Source of the DNA: Bacteroidales bacterium
GTDB lineage: Bacteria > Bacteroidota > Bacteroidia > Bacteroidales > Muribaculaceae
Assembly (NCBI GenBank): GCA_015061005.1
Contig: SUXJ01000005.1
Location: forward strand, 1-64,000
Length of the DNA: 64,000 nt
Reading direction: 5' to 3'
The notes below the pieces were generated by a model. It searched no databases. It saw only the letters and a program-made list of their open reading frames with translations, and had not been told where the DNA came from. Each line of letters starts with the position of its first letter. Within the stretch, counting starts at the first letter, position 1. Below are positions 10,205 to 19,148 of this stretch, in pieces. Both the position numbers and the translations under genes were made by a program.

Positions 10205-10372
10205 AAGACAAAAGGGGGACTCAGTCGGTGCGAGTTTCCCAGGCTTGCACTGACGGAGTCCCCCTTGAGTTTTTGCCGACCGCGGCCTACCCGGCGGCGT
10301 GTTTGGAATGACCGGGACGGATCATTCACCCTCTTGTTCCAACATTTCAATGTACACACTTTTGACACTTGG
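10205..10372 (-). ncRNA. structured small RNA candidate of unknown family
   Basis: The 385-bp gap between two minus-strand genes contains no plausible ORF. It reads as an independent transcript of about 168 nt. A -7 box TAACTTTG is at 10379-10386. The body has pairable segments (GAATGA/TCATTC and GCCG/CGGC). The end is a very stable hairpin (10214-10264: 9-bp GGGGGACTC/GAGTCCCCC extended by 8 more pairs) followed by TTTTGTCTT. The length and long terminal stem recall 6S RNA or Bacteroidales-specific RNAs such as Bacteroidales-1, but I cannot assign a family. The signal-recognition GGAA loop motif and tmRNA features are absent. Confidence 0.6.
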
Positions 10373-10378
10373 ATGTTG

Positions 10379-10386
10379 CAAAGTTA
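10379..10386 (-). promoter_or_regulatory. -7 box for the small RNA
   Basis: TAACTTTG on the minus strand matches TAnnTTTG exactly. The -33 box is weak (TTTA or TTTT at about 16-17 bp). Transcription would begin near 10372. Confidence 0.55.
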
Positions 10387-10444
10387 CAAAGGGAACAGAG
10401 GGTAAAAGCGTAGATTTTCGTAAAAAAAGAGAAATTTTCAGATA

Positions 10445-10466
10445 TATAAGATTTATAAGTCTTATA
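10445..10466. repeat. dispersed AT-rich hairpin, copy 1
   Basis: A near-palindrome with TATAAG / CTTATA arms lies just beyond the stop of the TPR gene. It shares the 14 bases GATTTATAAGTCTT with a second hairpin at 40384-40422. It may act in transcript 3'-end formation. Confidence 0.4.
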
Positions 10467-10475
10467 AGGGAGGGT

Positions 10476-12464
10476 TTATTGCATTGATTTGAGCATTGAG
10501 TATGCGGCGCGAATGCCTAATTGGCCGGCGCGGGAAACGTCTCTGACTGCTTCGGCACTATTTCCTTGACTGAAAAGGATATAGCCGCGATTAAAGTAAG
10601 CCGCACCGAGTTCGGGGTTAATTGCAATTGCTTGAGTGAAGGCTTTCAGTGCGTCTTCATCAGCTCCCATTTGCATCAGGAGGACCCCTTTGTTGTAGTG
10701 AGCAACAGCCATGCGCGGATTATATTGAAGCGCGCGGTCGAGGTCGGCAAAAATTTGTTGTGACACCATTGTTGCCTCGGCGTTGAGGGCAGCGATGTCG
10801 GCGTTGACGAGCACTCTGCCTTGCACGGATTCACGCTGCCGATAGCGAGCAGCAGCACGCATCAAGTATGCCGGAGCAAAGTCGGGTTGCATGGTAATCA
10901 AGACGTCGAGGTCGGCAATGGCGGAGGCATAGTCCATTACGGTGAAGTAGTCCATTGCACGCGCAAAGCGGTCGAGCGCGGTGGCACTGTCGGTATTTAT
11001 CAGGGCAGTCAAGCGCCGTATGTTTTCAAAATGTCGGGCGGCATCCGCTTCACGGGTGGTTTGCGGCAGATTGTTGGTGAGGAACACAACGAAAGGCAAG
11101 ACTCGGGCAGAGTTTAGTTTTTCGATTTCGCGGTCATATACTCCGGAGACTTGATTTTCATCGGCCGTGTAGTAACTGAGTTGGAAGATTGGTTGCGGTT
11201 CAATGACCGGCCGATTGGCTGCGGATACGCTTCGGAGTCCCTCGGCATTAAACGATTGAGCCTCCGAGGTTTCCTCTTCGCTAATGGTCAGCAGTGTTTT
11301 AAAGCGATTAATTGTCTCTTCCTTGGCAGCATCTTCGCTGAGAGAAGCAGCATCTTCGGGGTCAAAATCGGGGGTGGGCGCAGTGGAACGTGCTATGTGC
11401 ATGGCCCGCTCATAGTCGGCTCTCGCCTCGGCAGAGTTTCCGGCATCGAAATGGATTTGCGAGCGCAAGGCATAGGCAGCATACATTTGCGGATATGCCT
11501 CCACAACGGCATTGGCATCGGCAAGGGCAGCGTCCCAATCGCGTTTTTGGCTGAGCACTAACGCTCGGTTCACCCTTGCACGCACATCGTCGGGTTTGAG
11601 TTGCAGAGCGCGGTTTAAGTCGAGCAGAGCCCGGTCGTTGTCTTTGACTTCCGCACGCAGCATGGCGCGGTTAAACAATGCGGTATAGTTTAGCGGTTCT
11701 TGCTCGAGAACGTAGTCAAAATCATCGAGAGCGCCTCCGTAGTCCTTTACGTTATAGCGCGCCACAGCACGATTTATACGCAGATAGGTCAGATCGGGTC
11801 GGAGCTTAACAGCCTGTTCCATATCCGCCAAGGCGGCGTGAGGGCTTCGGCGATTTAACGCGGCTCGCATGGCCAGCGCATCGACGGAGTTGGCATTGAT
11901 TTCCAAAGCCTTATTCAAGTCTGCAACAGCCGCAAGGGTATCGGCACGATGCAGGTTCAACTGCGCACGGCCGACGTAGGCGGCATCATAGCCCGGGAAG
12001 TAGGTCAGAAGTCGGGAGTAGGTTGAGTCCGCACCTTCGAAGCGTCCGGCGGCTTCCTGAGCCAAAGCTTTATTGAACAGCATGTGGCGATTATATGGGA
12101 GCAGTTCCAAGGCTTTGTCATAAAAGTTGATTGCATCGGCATAGCGTCGGAGGCTTTGCATGGCCACGGCACGCACCTCCCAAGCATCGGGAAGGAACGG
12201 ATTTATGTCTATGGCCATCGCCGCATCGGCGTCTGCCCCCGAGAAGTCTTCGAGGCTATACTTGGCAATAGCTCTCAGATAGTATGGTTCGGGGAGATAG
12301 GGTTTTGCAGCAATTACCTGATTGAAATGCTGAATGGCAAGCGGATAATCTTGAAAATAGAGAGCATTGCGACCGACTTGTATGGTACGCTCAGTGTTGA
12401 TTTGCGCCTGAGAAGATAAAGCACAAATCAACACTGAAAAGATTATCGCAATGCAACGAACCAT
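10476..12464 (-). CDS. secreted tetratricopeptide-repeat protein
   Basis: The 662-aa protein has a signal peptide (MVRCIAIIFSVLICALSSQAQ). It then carries at least ten TPR units, for example YLRAIAKYSLEDFSGADADAA and YNKGVLLMQMGADEDALKAF. TPR solenoids are protein-interaction scaffolds. Export suggests a periplasmic or envelope role, but no specific partner can be named. Its ATG shares one base with the stop of the upstream SulP gene (TAATG), indicating translational coupling. A charged, low-complexity stretch around 355-400 separates two TPR blocks. Confidence 0.82.
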   Translation of the reverse strand: MVRCIAIIFSVLICALSSQAQINTERTIQVGRNALYFQDYPLAIQHFNQVIAAKPYLPEPYYLRAIAKYSLEDFSGADADAAMAIDINPFLPDAWEVRAVAMQSLRRYADAINFYDKALELLPYNRHMLFNKALAQEAAGRFEGADSTYSRLLTYFPGYDAAYVGRAQLNLHRADTLAAVADLNKALEINANSVDALAMRAALNRRSPHAALADMEQAVKLRPDLTYLRINRAVARYNVKDYGGALDDFDYVLEQEPLNYTALFNRAMLRAEVKDNDRALLDLNRALQLKPDDVRARVNRALVLSQKRDWDAALADANAVVEAYPQMYAAYALRSQIHFDAGNSAEARADYERAMHIARSTAPTPDFDPEDAASLSEDAAKEETINRFKTLLTISEEETSEAQSFNAEGLRSVSAANRPVIEPQPIFQLSYYTADENQVSGVYDREIEKLNSARVLPFVVFLTNNLPQTTREADAARHFENIRRLTALINTDSATALDRFARAMDYFTVMDYASAIADLDVLITMQPDFAPAYLMRAAARYRQRESVQGRVLVNADIAALNAEATMVSQQIFADLDRALQYNPRMAVAHYNKGVLLMQMGADEDALKAFTQAIAINPELGAAYFNRGYILFSQGNSAEAVRDVSRAGQLGIRAAYSMLKSMQ

Positions 12465-14146
12465 TATTTTGAAGCTCCGGCTATTTCATTAGCTTTAACA
12501 ACGGCGCTTGATATATGGTTGCAAATATTGTCTTGACCGAGGAGATTGTCGATGCTGCTCTTGTGGAGCACGGAGCGAACTTCATCGCGCACGCCGGAAA
12601 GCACCACGTGGATGCCATCGGATTGGCTGGATTTGATCAGAGTTTCAAGATTGTGCAGCCCCGTTGAATCAATAAACGGCACTTTACGCATGCGAATTAT
12701 GCGCACTTTGGGTTTCTCTTCGCCAACGGTGGTTCGCATCATTTCATCGAACTTGGTTGCCACGCCGAAGAAGAACGGGCCATCGATTTCATAGACTTGT
12801 ACACCGGGAGCAAGGTCGAGCTCTTCGTGAGTGGAAAGGTCCGTATTGGCAGCAGCGTCGAGTTTGTCGCCATAGACTTTGATTTCCGTATTTTCCATAA
12901 CGCGGCGGAGGAAGAGCACCACGGCAAGGAGCAATCCGATTTCGATGGCAATTGTCAAGTCAAAGATTACCGTTAGCAGGAAGGTTACGATGAGCACCGA
13001 AATGTCGCTCTTCGGATTATGGAAAATGGAGCGCACCGTGCGCCAGCCGCTCATGTTATAGGCTACGACCATCAACACCGCCGCCAAGCATGACATGGGT
13101 ACCAACTGAATCAACGGCATCAGGAGGAGGAAAATCAGCAACAAGACTACGGCGTGGACCACACCGGCCACCGGAGTGCGTCCGCCATTGGTTATATTGG
13201 TCATTGTGCGCGCAATTGCTCCGGTCACTGGAATTCCGCCAAACATGGGAACTACGACGTTTGCCAGACCCTGACCGATCAGCTCAGAGTTTGAATCGGT
13301 TCGCGAACCGGTGACGCCATCGGCGACAGTTGCCGACAGGAGCGATTCTATGGCACCCAAAATGGCGATAGTGAATGCAGAGGGAAGAAGCATGTTAATA
13401 GTGGTCATGTCGAGGCTAAAACCCTTAGGCATAGGAATCTCAGTGGTCAATTTGCCGAATCGCGCACCGATTGTTTCAACGTCCAATCCCAAGAAATAAA
13501 CCACCGGGGTGACTATCAATATTGCCAATAAGGCACCGGGGAGTTTCTTGCTGACCTTGGGAGCCAAGATTATGATTAACAAAGATGCCAGAGCCACTGC
13601 GAGAGTGGTCCAATCAATCTTGTCGATATTGCGGAAATACATGCCCCACTTCGGGATAAACTCGCTCGGAATATTGGTCAAACCCAATCCCAAGAAGTCG
13701 TTTACTTGAGTGGAGAATATGGTCAAGGCTATACCGGCAGTGAAGCCCACAACGATGGGATACGGTATGAATTTGATGACGGTTCCGAGTTTGAAAATGC
13801 CCATCATTATCAGAATCAGACCCGCCATGAAAGTGGCAACGGCAAGCCCTTGCAAACCGAATTGGGCGATAATTCCGTAAACGATAACGATGAACGCACC
13901 CGTAGGGCCTCCGATTTGCACACTGTTACCGCCAAACATGCTGACGATAAATCCGCCTATAATGGCGGTGATGAGTCCGACTGTGGGGCTTACTCCGGAT
14001 GCGATACCGAAAGCGATAGCCAACGGAAGAGCCACGATACCGACAACAATGCCGGCAATCAGGTCGTCTTTGAACTTGGCGGCAGAATAACCGCGCATTG
14101 AGGTGAGGATTTTTGGTTTGTAAGCAAACGCTTCTGAAAACTTCAT
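12464..14146 (-). CDS. SulP-family inorganic anion transporter with STAS domain
   Basis: Secondary transporter of the SulP/SLC26 type (560 aa from the chosen start), for sulfate, bicarbonate or a related anion. It has many membrane helices, beginning DDLIAGIVVGIVALPLAIAF. A C-terminal cytoplasmic STAS domain holds the conserved FIDSTGLHNL loop. The reading frame extends 25 codons upstream, but that part overlaps the -7 box TAACTTTG (14176-14183). Transcription would therefore begin after the upstream ATG, and the ATG at 14146 (MKFSEAFAYKPK) fits. The TPR gene follows with a one-base overlap. Substrate specificity is not evident from sequence. Confidence 0.9.
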   Translation of the reverse strand: MKFSEAFAYKPKILTSMRGYSAAKFKDDLIAGIVVGIVALPLAIAFGIASGVSPTVGLITAIIGGFIVSMFGGNSVQIGGPTGAFIVIVYGIIAQFGLQGLAVATFMAGLILIMMGIFKLGTVIKFIPYPIVVGFTAGIALTIFSTQVNDFLGLGLTNIPSEFIPKWGMYFRNIDKIDWTTLAVALASLLIIILAPKVSKKLPGALLAILIVTPVVYFLGLDVETIGARFGKLTTEIPMPKGFSLDMTTINMLLPSAFTIAILGAIESLLSATVADGVTGSRTDSNSELIGQGLANVVVPMFGGIPVTGAIARTMTNITNGGRTPVAGVVHAVVLLLIFLLLMPLIQLVPMSCLAAVLMVVAYNMSGWRTVRSIFHNPKSDISVLIVTFLLTVIFDLTIAIEIGLLLAVVLFLRRVMENTEIKVYGDKLDAAANTDLSTHEELDLAPGVQVYEIDGPFFFGVATKFDEMMRTTVGEEKPKVRIIRMRKVPFIDSTGLHNLETLIKSSQSDGIHVVLSGVRDEVRSVLHKSSIDNLLGQDNICNHISSAVVKANEIAGASK

Positions 14147-14175
14147 ATTCTTCAGTGTGATTAGTTTAGCGAGTG

Positions 14176-14183
14176 CAAAGTTA
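14176..14183 (-). promoter_or_regulatory. -7 box of the sulP promoter
   Basis: TAACTTTG on the minus strand, 29 bp before the chosen start. No good TTTG is seen at the expected -33 position. Its location decides the start codon of the SulP gene. Confidence 0.6.
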
Positions 14184-14256
14184 CGGATTTTTTTCGGAAC
14201 GAACTTTTTTAATCGGCTCAATGTTTTTATTTCACAATTATCTATTATTCTAATTT

Positions 14257-15318
14257 ATGAAAAAGACGCTTTTTTTGCTTGCTGCCATCTTGACCGGCGC
14301 AGCATCTTATGCACAGACGGTTGACCGCAATGAAGTTTCTCAACTTGTCGCTTTTCTGAAACAGTCGTCGGCGACACATCACCAGACCAATGCCGAAGCC
14401 CTTAAAATCACTGACATGGACAATCCGCAAGCATGGGATGGCATAAAGATTGCCGATGGTCACATCACAGAAATCAATTGGAGCGGCAAGAAACTTGCCG
14501 GGACCTTTTCGGTTACCAATTTCCCGGAACTGATTGCGGTAAACATATCGGGCAATTCCATAGCTACCGCAGTGTTCGACTCTAATCCCAAGCTTGCCGC
14601 TATCAGCGCCCAGCGCAATAAGTTGACTCGCTTCAGCGCAGATGGCTGCGCCCAGCTTCAGCGACTGAACGTTTACAATAACCGTTTGACCGACATCGAC
14701 GTTTCAACATCGCCAATGCTTCAGACGCTCAACATCGGGCGAAATTACTTTGCGGAGTTTTCAGTGGCAAACTCCACTTCGCTGCGTGCGTTGAATTGTC
14801 AAGGTTGCCACATCGAGAGCCTCAACGTTGAGGGGTGTACGGCTCTGAAACACCTCTATGCCGGCTATAACAAGCTGTCGGGATTGACTCTTGAGGGAGT
14901 GGAAAACCTCGTGAATATAAACGTGGACAACAATGAGTTATCGAACTTGATTATCAGCAATCTCCCTTCACTGGGCACACTTTTTTGCTCGAACAACAAG
15001 CTCTCCAATCTCATGGTAAGAGAATGTCCGAATCTGATTGACCTTGTGTGCTCCTACAATGATCTGACGAAGCTTCAGGTGGCGTCGTGTCCGGAATTGC
15101 AATACATAGACTGCTCCTACAATGACCTGACCGAGCTTTATCTCGATAATTTCAACTTCCTTCAGCGAGTTATCTGCAATAACAATCAGTTGCAAACTCT
15201 GTCGCTCACTTTTGACATTGCTCTGCGCTACGTGAACTGTCGCTACAACTATATTACAGATTTTCGCACTCTCGGCTCGGACAATATTCAGCAGATTGCC
15301 GGGGAATGGAATTTTTAA
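14257..15318 (+). CDS. secreted leucine-rich-repeat protein
   Basis: The 353-aa protein has a signal peptide (MKKTLFLLAAILTGAASYAQ). It then carries about ten tandem LRRs of roughly 21 residues with the pattern LxxLxCSxNxLxxLxVxxCPx, as in many Bacteroidales surface proteins. Such repeats form a curved binding surface; the ligand is unknown. The protein stops soon after the last repeat and has no sorting domain, so it may stay periplasmic. The gene is divergent from sulP and ends at a strong terminator. Confidence 0.82.
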   Translation: MKKTLFLLAAILTGAASYAQTVDRNEVSQLVAFLKQSSATHHQTNAEALKITDMDNPQAWDGIKIADGHITEINWSGKKLAGTFSVTNFPELIAVNISGNSIATAVFDSNPKLAAISAQRNKLTRFSADGCAQLQRLNVYNNRLTDIDVSTSPMLQTLNIGRNYFAEFSVANSTSLRALNCQGCHIESLNVEGCTALKHLYAGYNKLSGLTLEGVENLVNINVDNNELSNLIISNLPSLGTLFCSNNKLSNLMVRECPNLIDLVCSYNDLTKLQVASCPELQYIDCSYNDLTELYLDNFNFLQRVICNNNQLQTLSLTFDIALRYVNCRYNYITDFRTLGSDNIQQIAGEWNF

Positions 15319-15333
15319 GATTGAAACATAAAG

Positions 15334-15366
15334 AGAGAGCTGCCTGAAATCTCGGGCAGCTCTTTC
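15334..15366 (+). terminator. terminator after the LRR gene
   Basis: GAGCTGCC / GGCAGCTC stem with flanking AAAGA/TCTTT pairs and a T-rich end, 16 bp after the stop codon. Confidence 0.8.
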
Positions 15367-15373
15367 TTATCGG

Positions 15374-15446
15374 TAGCGAATACGGGACTCGAACCCGTGT
15401 TTCCGCCGTGAGAGGGCGGCGTGCTAGACCACTACACTAAATCGCC
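15374..15446 (-). tRNA. tRNA-Glu (anticodon CTC)
   Basis: The minus strand folds as a cloverleaf. The D stem is GTGT/GCAC. The anticodon arm CCGCC/GGCGG carries CTC in its loop, reading GAG. The T arm ACGGG-TTCGAGT-CCCGT is intact. The acceptor stem has a G-U closing pair and one U-U mismatch at the sixth pair, and the 3' CCA is not fully encoded (ACCG). The mismatch lowers confidence slightly, but the arms and invariant bases are all present. Confidence 0.9.
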
Positions 15447-15505
15447 ATTTGATTGGTTTGCGCTGCAAAGTTACAACATTTTCACTTTCCACGCAAATTT
15501 TCTCT

Positions 15506-15548
15506 CAAAAAAAGCAGCGGCAACACCCGAGAAAGGGTATTGCCGGCT
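15506..15548 (-). terminator. terminator after the beta-helix gene
   Basis: On the minus strand GGCAATACCC / GGGTGTTGCC (10 pairs, one G-U) is followed by a run of seven T. Confidence 0.75.
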
Positions 15549-15574
15549 TGTTTTGAATTATGAGAATACGGGGA

Positions 15575-16963
15575 TTAGAGGATAACTTTAACCGCCTTAT
15601 TACCTTGCTTTTTGATGAAGAGACCGTTTTCGGGGTTAGCCACCTTAACGCCTTGGAGGTTAAAGTATTCAGCAGCAGCACCATTAGCGGCTTCAATATC
15701 TTCGATACCATCAGCATCGGGCATATAAATTACGAGGCCGAGGTCAGCATTGTCGGCTTGGTGGAAGATAACGGTTTCAATTTGTTCGGCAGTTTGTTCT
15801 TCAACGCCCCAAGTGTTTCCTTGAGCGTAGATGGTTGAAGTGCTGTTATTGTAGAGGTCATAGAGCACACCGCCGTTACCGTTGTTCTTGAAGGAGTTGT
15901 TGCCGGGGTTATAGTCTTCAGCATCAGGATTACCGGTCTTGCCGAAGTTGTAGTTACCGTCGCCGATTGCAGTGATACCCCAGAGGCAGTCTTCCACGGT
16001 GTTGCCTTCAAAGTAAACGGTTTGCGTACCGGAAGAGTAGAAGCTGAAGCCGCTGCCGCCTGCCATGGGGCTGGGATCATACTTATTGTCGATTACCACG
16101 TTGTTTTTGCAAACAATGTTCATCGGGCCGTAAGTGAATGTTACGCCGTAACGGTGACCGCGAATGTCGTTGCCTTCAACTGTGACTTTATTAGAGGATT
16201 GGTCGCCAATCATGTTAGAGATGCCGAGAGCACCAACTTTTGTGCGCTGAGCACCGACGAAAGTGCTGTTTTTCACAACAATTTCTTTTTCGCCACCAAT
16301 GACGATGTTAACCTGAGGTTTGTTGCTGTTGGCAGTGTTGTTATCTTCGAAATAGCAGTCGTCGATTACCAAACCTAAAAGGATATTTGCGCCTACACCG
16401 ATAGCGGGCACTTCGCCATACATAAACTTACAACCCTTTACCAAGTATTCGCTTCCGCTAATGCCGAGAGACAATGCGCCGGCAGAGTTGTTCTTGCCGT
16501 TGTTGTACCAAAATTCGCAGTTTGTGACTTCCACTTCTCCCACGAACCAAGTGCGCACGCCGGCATATTCAAATTTCACGTTGTTGATAACGGTCTTGGG
16601 AGCAGGATTGTCAACGTCGGACTCCGTTCTGATGTAAAAACCCTTGGGAAGGTCGGTTTCGGCATTGCGAGTAACGAGAGTTTGCGCGGTGCAATTAAAC
16701 TGCGCGGCACCGTCGATGATGATTTGAACGCCGTCGGCCATCTTGAGGGTAACTCCGCTTTCAAGGTTGAAAAAGTCGCCGTTGGCAATTGTGAAGCTTT
16801 GAGATGCAACGTAAACGCCTTCGCTTTCAAGGGTTACGCCGGTAGCTTCAATAGCACTCAGGGATTGCAAAGTGTAGGTTGTGCCATCGCCTGCAGTTGT
16901 AAAATCTTCTGCGAATGCGCAAAGGGGCACGAGAGAAAGAACTGAGAGTAAAAGTTTTTTCAT
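15575..16963 (-). CDS. secreted right-handed beta-helix protein with type IX-like C-terminus
   Basis: The 462-aa protein has a signal peptide (MKKLLLSVLSLVPLCAFAE). A repetitive Asn/Val-rich body follows (VKNSTFVG, VEGNDIRG, CKNNVVIDN), as in parallel beta-helix proteins. The final ~45 residues contain YFNLQGVKV and end in GNKAVKVIL, like the short C-terminal sorting domains common in Bacteroidales. Many beta-helix proteins bind or cleave polysaccharides, but no catalytic residues can be identified, so the function is unknown. The promoter carries a G8 tract between its boxes. The gene is divergent from the GNAT gene. Confidence 0.78.
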   Translation of the reverse strand: MKKLLLSVLSLVPLCAFAEDFTTAGDGTTYTLQSLSAIEATGVTLESEGVYVASQSFTIANGDFFNLESGVTLKMADGVQIIIDGAAQFNCTAQTLVTRNAETDLPKGFYIRTESDVDNPAPKTVINNVKFEYAGVRTWFVGEVEVTNCEFWYNNGKNNSAGALSLGISGSEYLVKGCKFMYGEVPAIGVGANILLGLVIDDCYFEDNNTANSNKPQVNIVIGGEKEIVVKNSTFVGAQRTKVGALGISNMIGDQSSNKVTVEGNDIRGHRYGVTFTYGPMNIVCKNNVVIDNKYDPSPMAGGSGFSFYSSGTQTVYFEGNTVEDCLWGITAIGDGNYNFGKTGNPDAEDYNPGNNSFKNNGNGGVLYDLYNNSTSTIYAQGNTWGVEEQTAEQIETVIFHQADNADLGLVIYMPDADGIEDIEAANGAAAEYFNLQGVKVANPENGLFIKKQGNKAVKVIL

Positions 16964-17033
16964 AAATTAGTGTAAATTAGTTAATTATGTGAATGAATTA
17001 TAGCATTAAGACTCGTTAGCATTTAAGTTCCGA

Positions 17034-17065
17034 CAAATTTACATACAAAAATTACCCCCCCCAAA
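17034..17065 (-). promoter_or_regulatory. promoter of the beta-helix gene with G8 tract in the spacer
   Basis: Minus-strand -33 TTTG (17062-17065), 20-bp spacer, -7 TAAATTTG (17034-17041). The spacer starts with a homopolymer of eight G (17055-17062, the first shared with TTTG). Slippage in the run would change the box spacing. Confidence 0.65.
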
Positions 17066-17091
17066 TTTTTAACACTTATTAACGCTTGTTT

Positions 17092-17122
17092 TTTGAAGAA
17101 CGGATAGTATTTCTTAACTTTG
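17092..17122 (+). promoter_or_regulatory. promoter of the GNAT gene
   Basis: TTTG (17092-17095), exactly 19 bp, TAACTTTG (17115-17122). The start codon is only 9 bp beyond the -7 box, so the mRNA would have almost no leader. Confidence 0.75.
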
Positions 17123-17130
17123 CAGAGAGT

Positions 17131-17679
17131 ATGGATACGGATAATATTACGATACGACAGGGCAGAGTTGACGATGCGCCATTCATCGGTCTCGTTGTTT
17201 GCATGGCTCTGCATTACGACGATTCACACCCGTTTTATGGCATTTTTACGGAACTCGCCTCACGCACCGATGCCCAATACAGCTACTGCAATGCACTGAT
17301 TGCCGAGATAGACGGCAAGGCCGCCGGTGCCATAGTCGGCTATGACGGCGCCCTACTCCACCGACTTCGCGAACCGCTTCAGGCACTCGCTAAGCAGCAA
17401 ACCGGCAGCACCATTGACATTGAGGACGAAACGGGTCCCGGAGAATTCTATCTTGACTCACTTGCGGTATTGCCGCAGTATCGCGGCATGGGTATTGGCA
17501 GCAAACTTCTGCGAGCCATGCGCGAACAAGCCTTTAGGAAAGGGTTTACTCGCGTGGGGCTGCTTGTTGACGTGGACAATCCCGATGCCGAGGCTCTATA
17601 TGCGTCTTTAGGCTTTCGGCGCATCAATCCGACGACGTTTTTGGGCCATAATATGTGGCACATGCAAAGCGAGCAATGA
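17131..17679 (+). CDS. GNAT-family N-acetyltransferase
   Basis: The 182-aa protein is predicted to transfer an acetyl group from acetyl-CoA to an amine. The acetyl-CoA loop of motif A is QYRGMGIGSKLL, and the C-terminal NPDAEALYASLGF segment is typical of the fold. The acceptor is unknown. The frame is open 15 codons further upstream, but those codons contain the promoter boxes, so the ATG at 17131 is chosen. No Shine-Dalgarno can fit if transcription begins at the predicted site. The gene appears monocistronic. Confidence 0.85.
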   Translation: MDTDNITIRQGRVDDAPFIGLVVCMALHYDDSHPFYGIFTELASRTDAQYSYCNALIAEIDGKAAGAIVGYDGALLHRLREPLQALAKQQTGSTIDIEDETGPGEFYLDSLAVLPQYRGMGIGSKLLRAMREQAFRKGFTRVGLLVDVDNPDAEALYASLGFRRINPTTFLGHNMWHMQSEQ

Positions 17680-17742
17680 ATGATGTTATAGCATAAGCCA
17701 CAACAACAATGCAAATATAGAACTCATTAGAGCAAGGAAAAT

Positions 17743-17773
17743 ATTGCATTGTAATAAAAAAATTGTAAATTTG
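17743..17773 (+). promoter_or_regulatory. promoter of the first AAA/DUF4143 ATPase gene
   Basis: ATTG (17743-17746, three of four bases of TTTG), 19 bp, TAAATTTG (17766-17773). The GTG start follows 43 bp downstream. Confidence 0.5.
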
Positions 17774-17815
17774 CACTTCGTAAAGTTGTGGAAAATTACA
17801 TAATTTAGAAGCAAA

Positions 17816-19069
17816 GTGATAATACAACGACCGATTTACCTCAATAAACTAATTGAATCACGCCACAATCACATGATAAAGATTGTGACCGGAGTTCGTC
17901 GATGTGGGAAGTCATATCTTTTGTTTATGCTATACACAGAATGGCTTAAACAACAAGGAGTAGAATCTTCCCACATCATACATATCGATCTGGAAGACAG
18001 ACGCAATAAGAAATTACGAGATCCCGACTACTTGATGAATTACATTGACAGCAAAATGAAAGATAATGATATGTATTATATCATGGTTGATGAAATTCAG
18101 CATGTAGCCGAGTTTGAAGATGTGCTAAACAGCTATCTGAAAATCGTGAATGCCGATGTCTATGTGACAGGTAGCAATGCCCGATTTTTGTCAAAAGATG
18201 TAGTGACTACATTTCGCGGTCGGGGCGATGAGATCAGAGTATTCCCACTCAGTTTCAGTGAGTTCATGTCTGTTTATGAAGGCTCTAAAGAGCGAGCATT
18301 AGATGAATATATGACTTTCGGTGGTATGCCTCAAATCCTTGAGCATGCTTCTGAGTCTAAAAAGTCTGAATATCTAAAAAGCCTGTTTGAGAACACCTAT
18401 ATTAGAGACATCAAAGAGCGATATCACATCAAGAATAACGAGGTGATGGATAATTTGCTCGATGTTGTATCGTCATCAATAGGCAGCTTAACTAATCCTA
18501 CCAAACTTGCGAACACATTAACAAGTATTCGTCATGAGAATATCAACAACAAAACCACAAATAATTATCTTGAATATATTTGTGATTCATTCTTAATGGA
18601 GCGGGTTGAACGATATGATGTAAAAGGCAAGCGATATATTGAAAGCCCTTATAAGTATTACTTTGTAGACCTTGGTTTACGCAATGCAAGATTGAATTTT
18701 CGTCAATTAGAGAAAACTCACATGATGGAAAATTTAATCTATAATGAATTACGTGTAAGAGGGTATAATATTGACGTCGGTATTGTTCAGGTATTCAAAA
18801 ATAATAGCGAGGGCAAAACAACGCGAAGCCATTTGGAGATAGATTTTGTTTGTAATCAAGGCAGCAAACGTTATTATATCCAGTCGGCATATAGCATGCC
18901 AACTGAAGAAAAGGCAGAACAAGAAGAAGCATCCCTGCGAAATGTAAATGATTCATTTAAGAAAATCGTAATAGTTGGAGACGATATATTAGTAAAGCGA
19001 AATGAGGCAGGTATCACAACAATGAGTATTTACGACTTCTTGTTAAACCCCAATTCATTAGAATTGTAA
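17816..19069 (+). CDS. AAA ATPase with DUF4143 C-terminal domain (first copy)
   Basis: The 417-aa protein begins with GTG. Walker A GVRRCGKS is at 26-33 and Walker B MVDEIQ at 90-95, followed by a sensor-like VTGSNARFLSK. The C-terminal DUF4143 region carries HLEIDFV...YYIQSAY. That resembles a PD-(D/E)XK nuclease core in which Gln replaces the usual Lys. The family is widespread in Bacteroidetes, often in many copies, and its role is not known. A second, only distantly similar member lies at 58571. The gene stands alone and is AT-rich relative to its neighbours, consistent with horizontal gain. Confidence 0.85.
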   Translation: MIIQRPIYLNKLIESRHNHMIKIVTGVRRCGKSYLLFMLYTEWLKQQGVESSHIIHIDLEDRRNKKLRDPDYLMNYIDSKMKDNDMYYIMVDEIQHVAEFEDVLNSYLKIVNADVYVTGSNARFLSKDVVTTFRGRGDEIRVFPLSFSEFMSVYEGSKERALDEYMTFGGMPQILEHASESKKSEYLKSLFENTYIRDIKERYHIKNNEVMDNLLDVVSSSIGSLTNPTKLANTLTSIRHENINNKTTNNYLEYICDSFLMERVERYDVKGKRYIESPYKYYFVDLGLRNARLNFRQLEKTHMMENLIYNELRVRGYNIDVGIVQVFKNNSEGKTTRSHLEIDFVCNQGSKRYYIQSAYSMPTEEKAEQEEASLRNVNDSFKKIVIVGDDILVKRNEAGITTMSIYDFLLNPNSLEL

Positions 19070-19148
19070 GCCCGGCACAAACCAACCACTTCGCAAAAAC
19101 GTTGCATGCAACCGAATTTAGAAATAGAACGGAAAAAGAGGTTTCGCA

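Noticed and set aside
10205-10372. Signal-recognition-particle RNA or tmRNA
   Set aside because: The GGAA-loop domain and symmetric internal loop of SRP RNA are absent. There is no tRNA-like end or tag reading frame for tmRNA.
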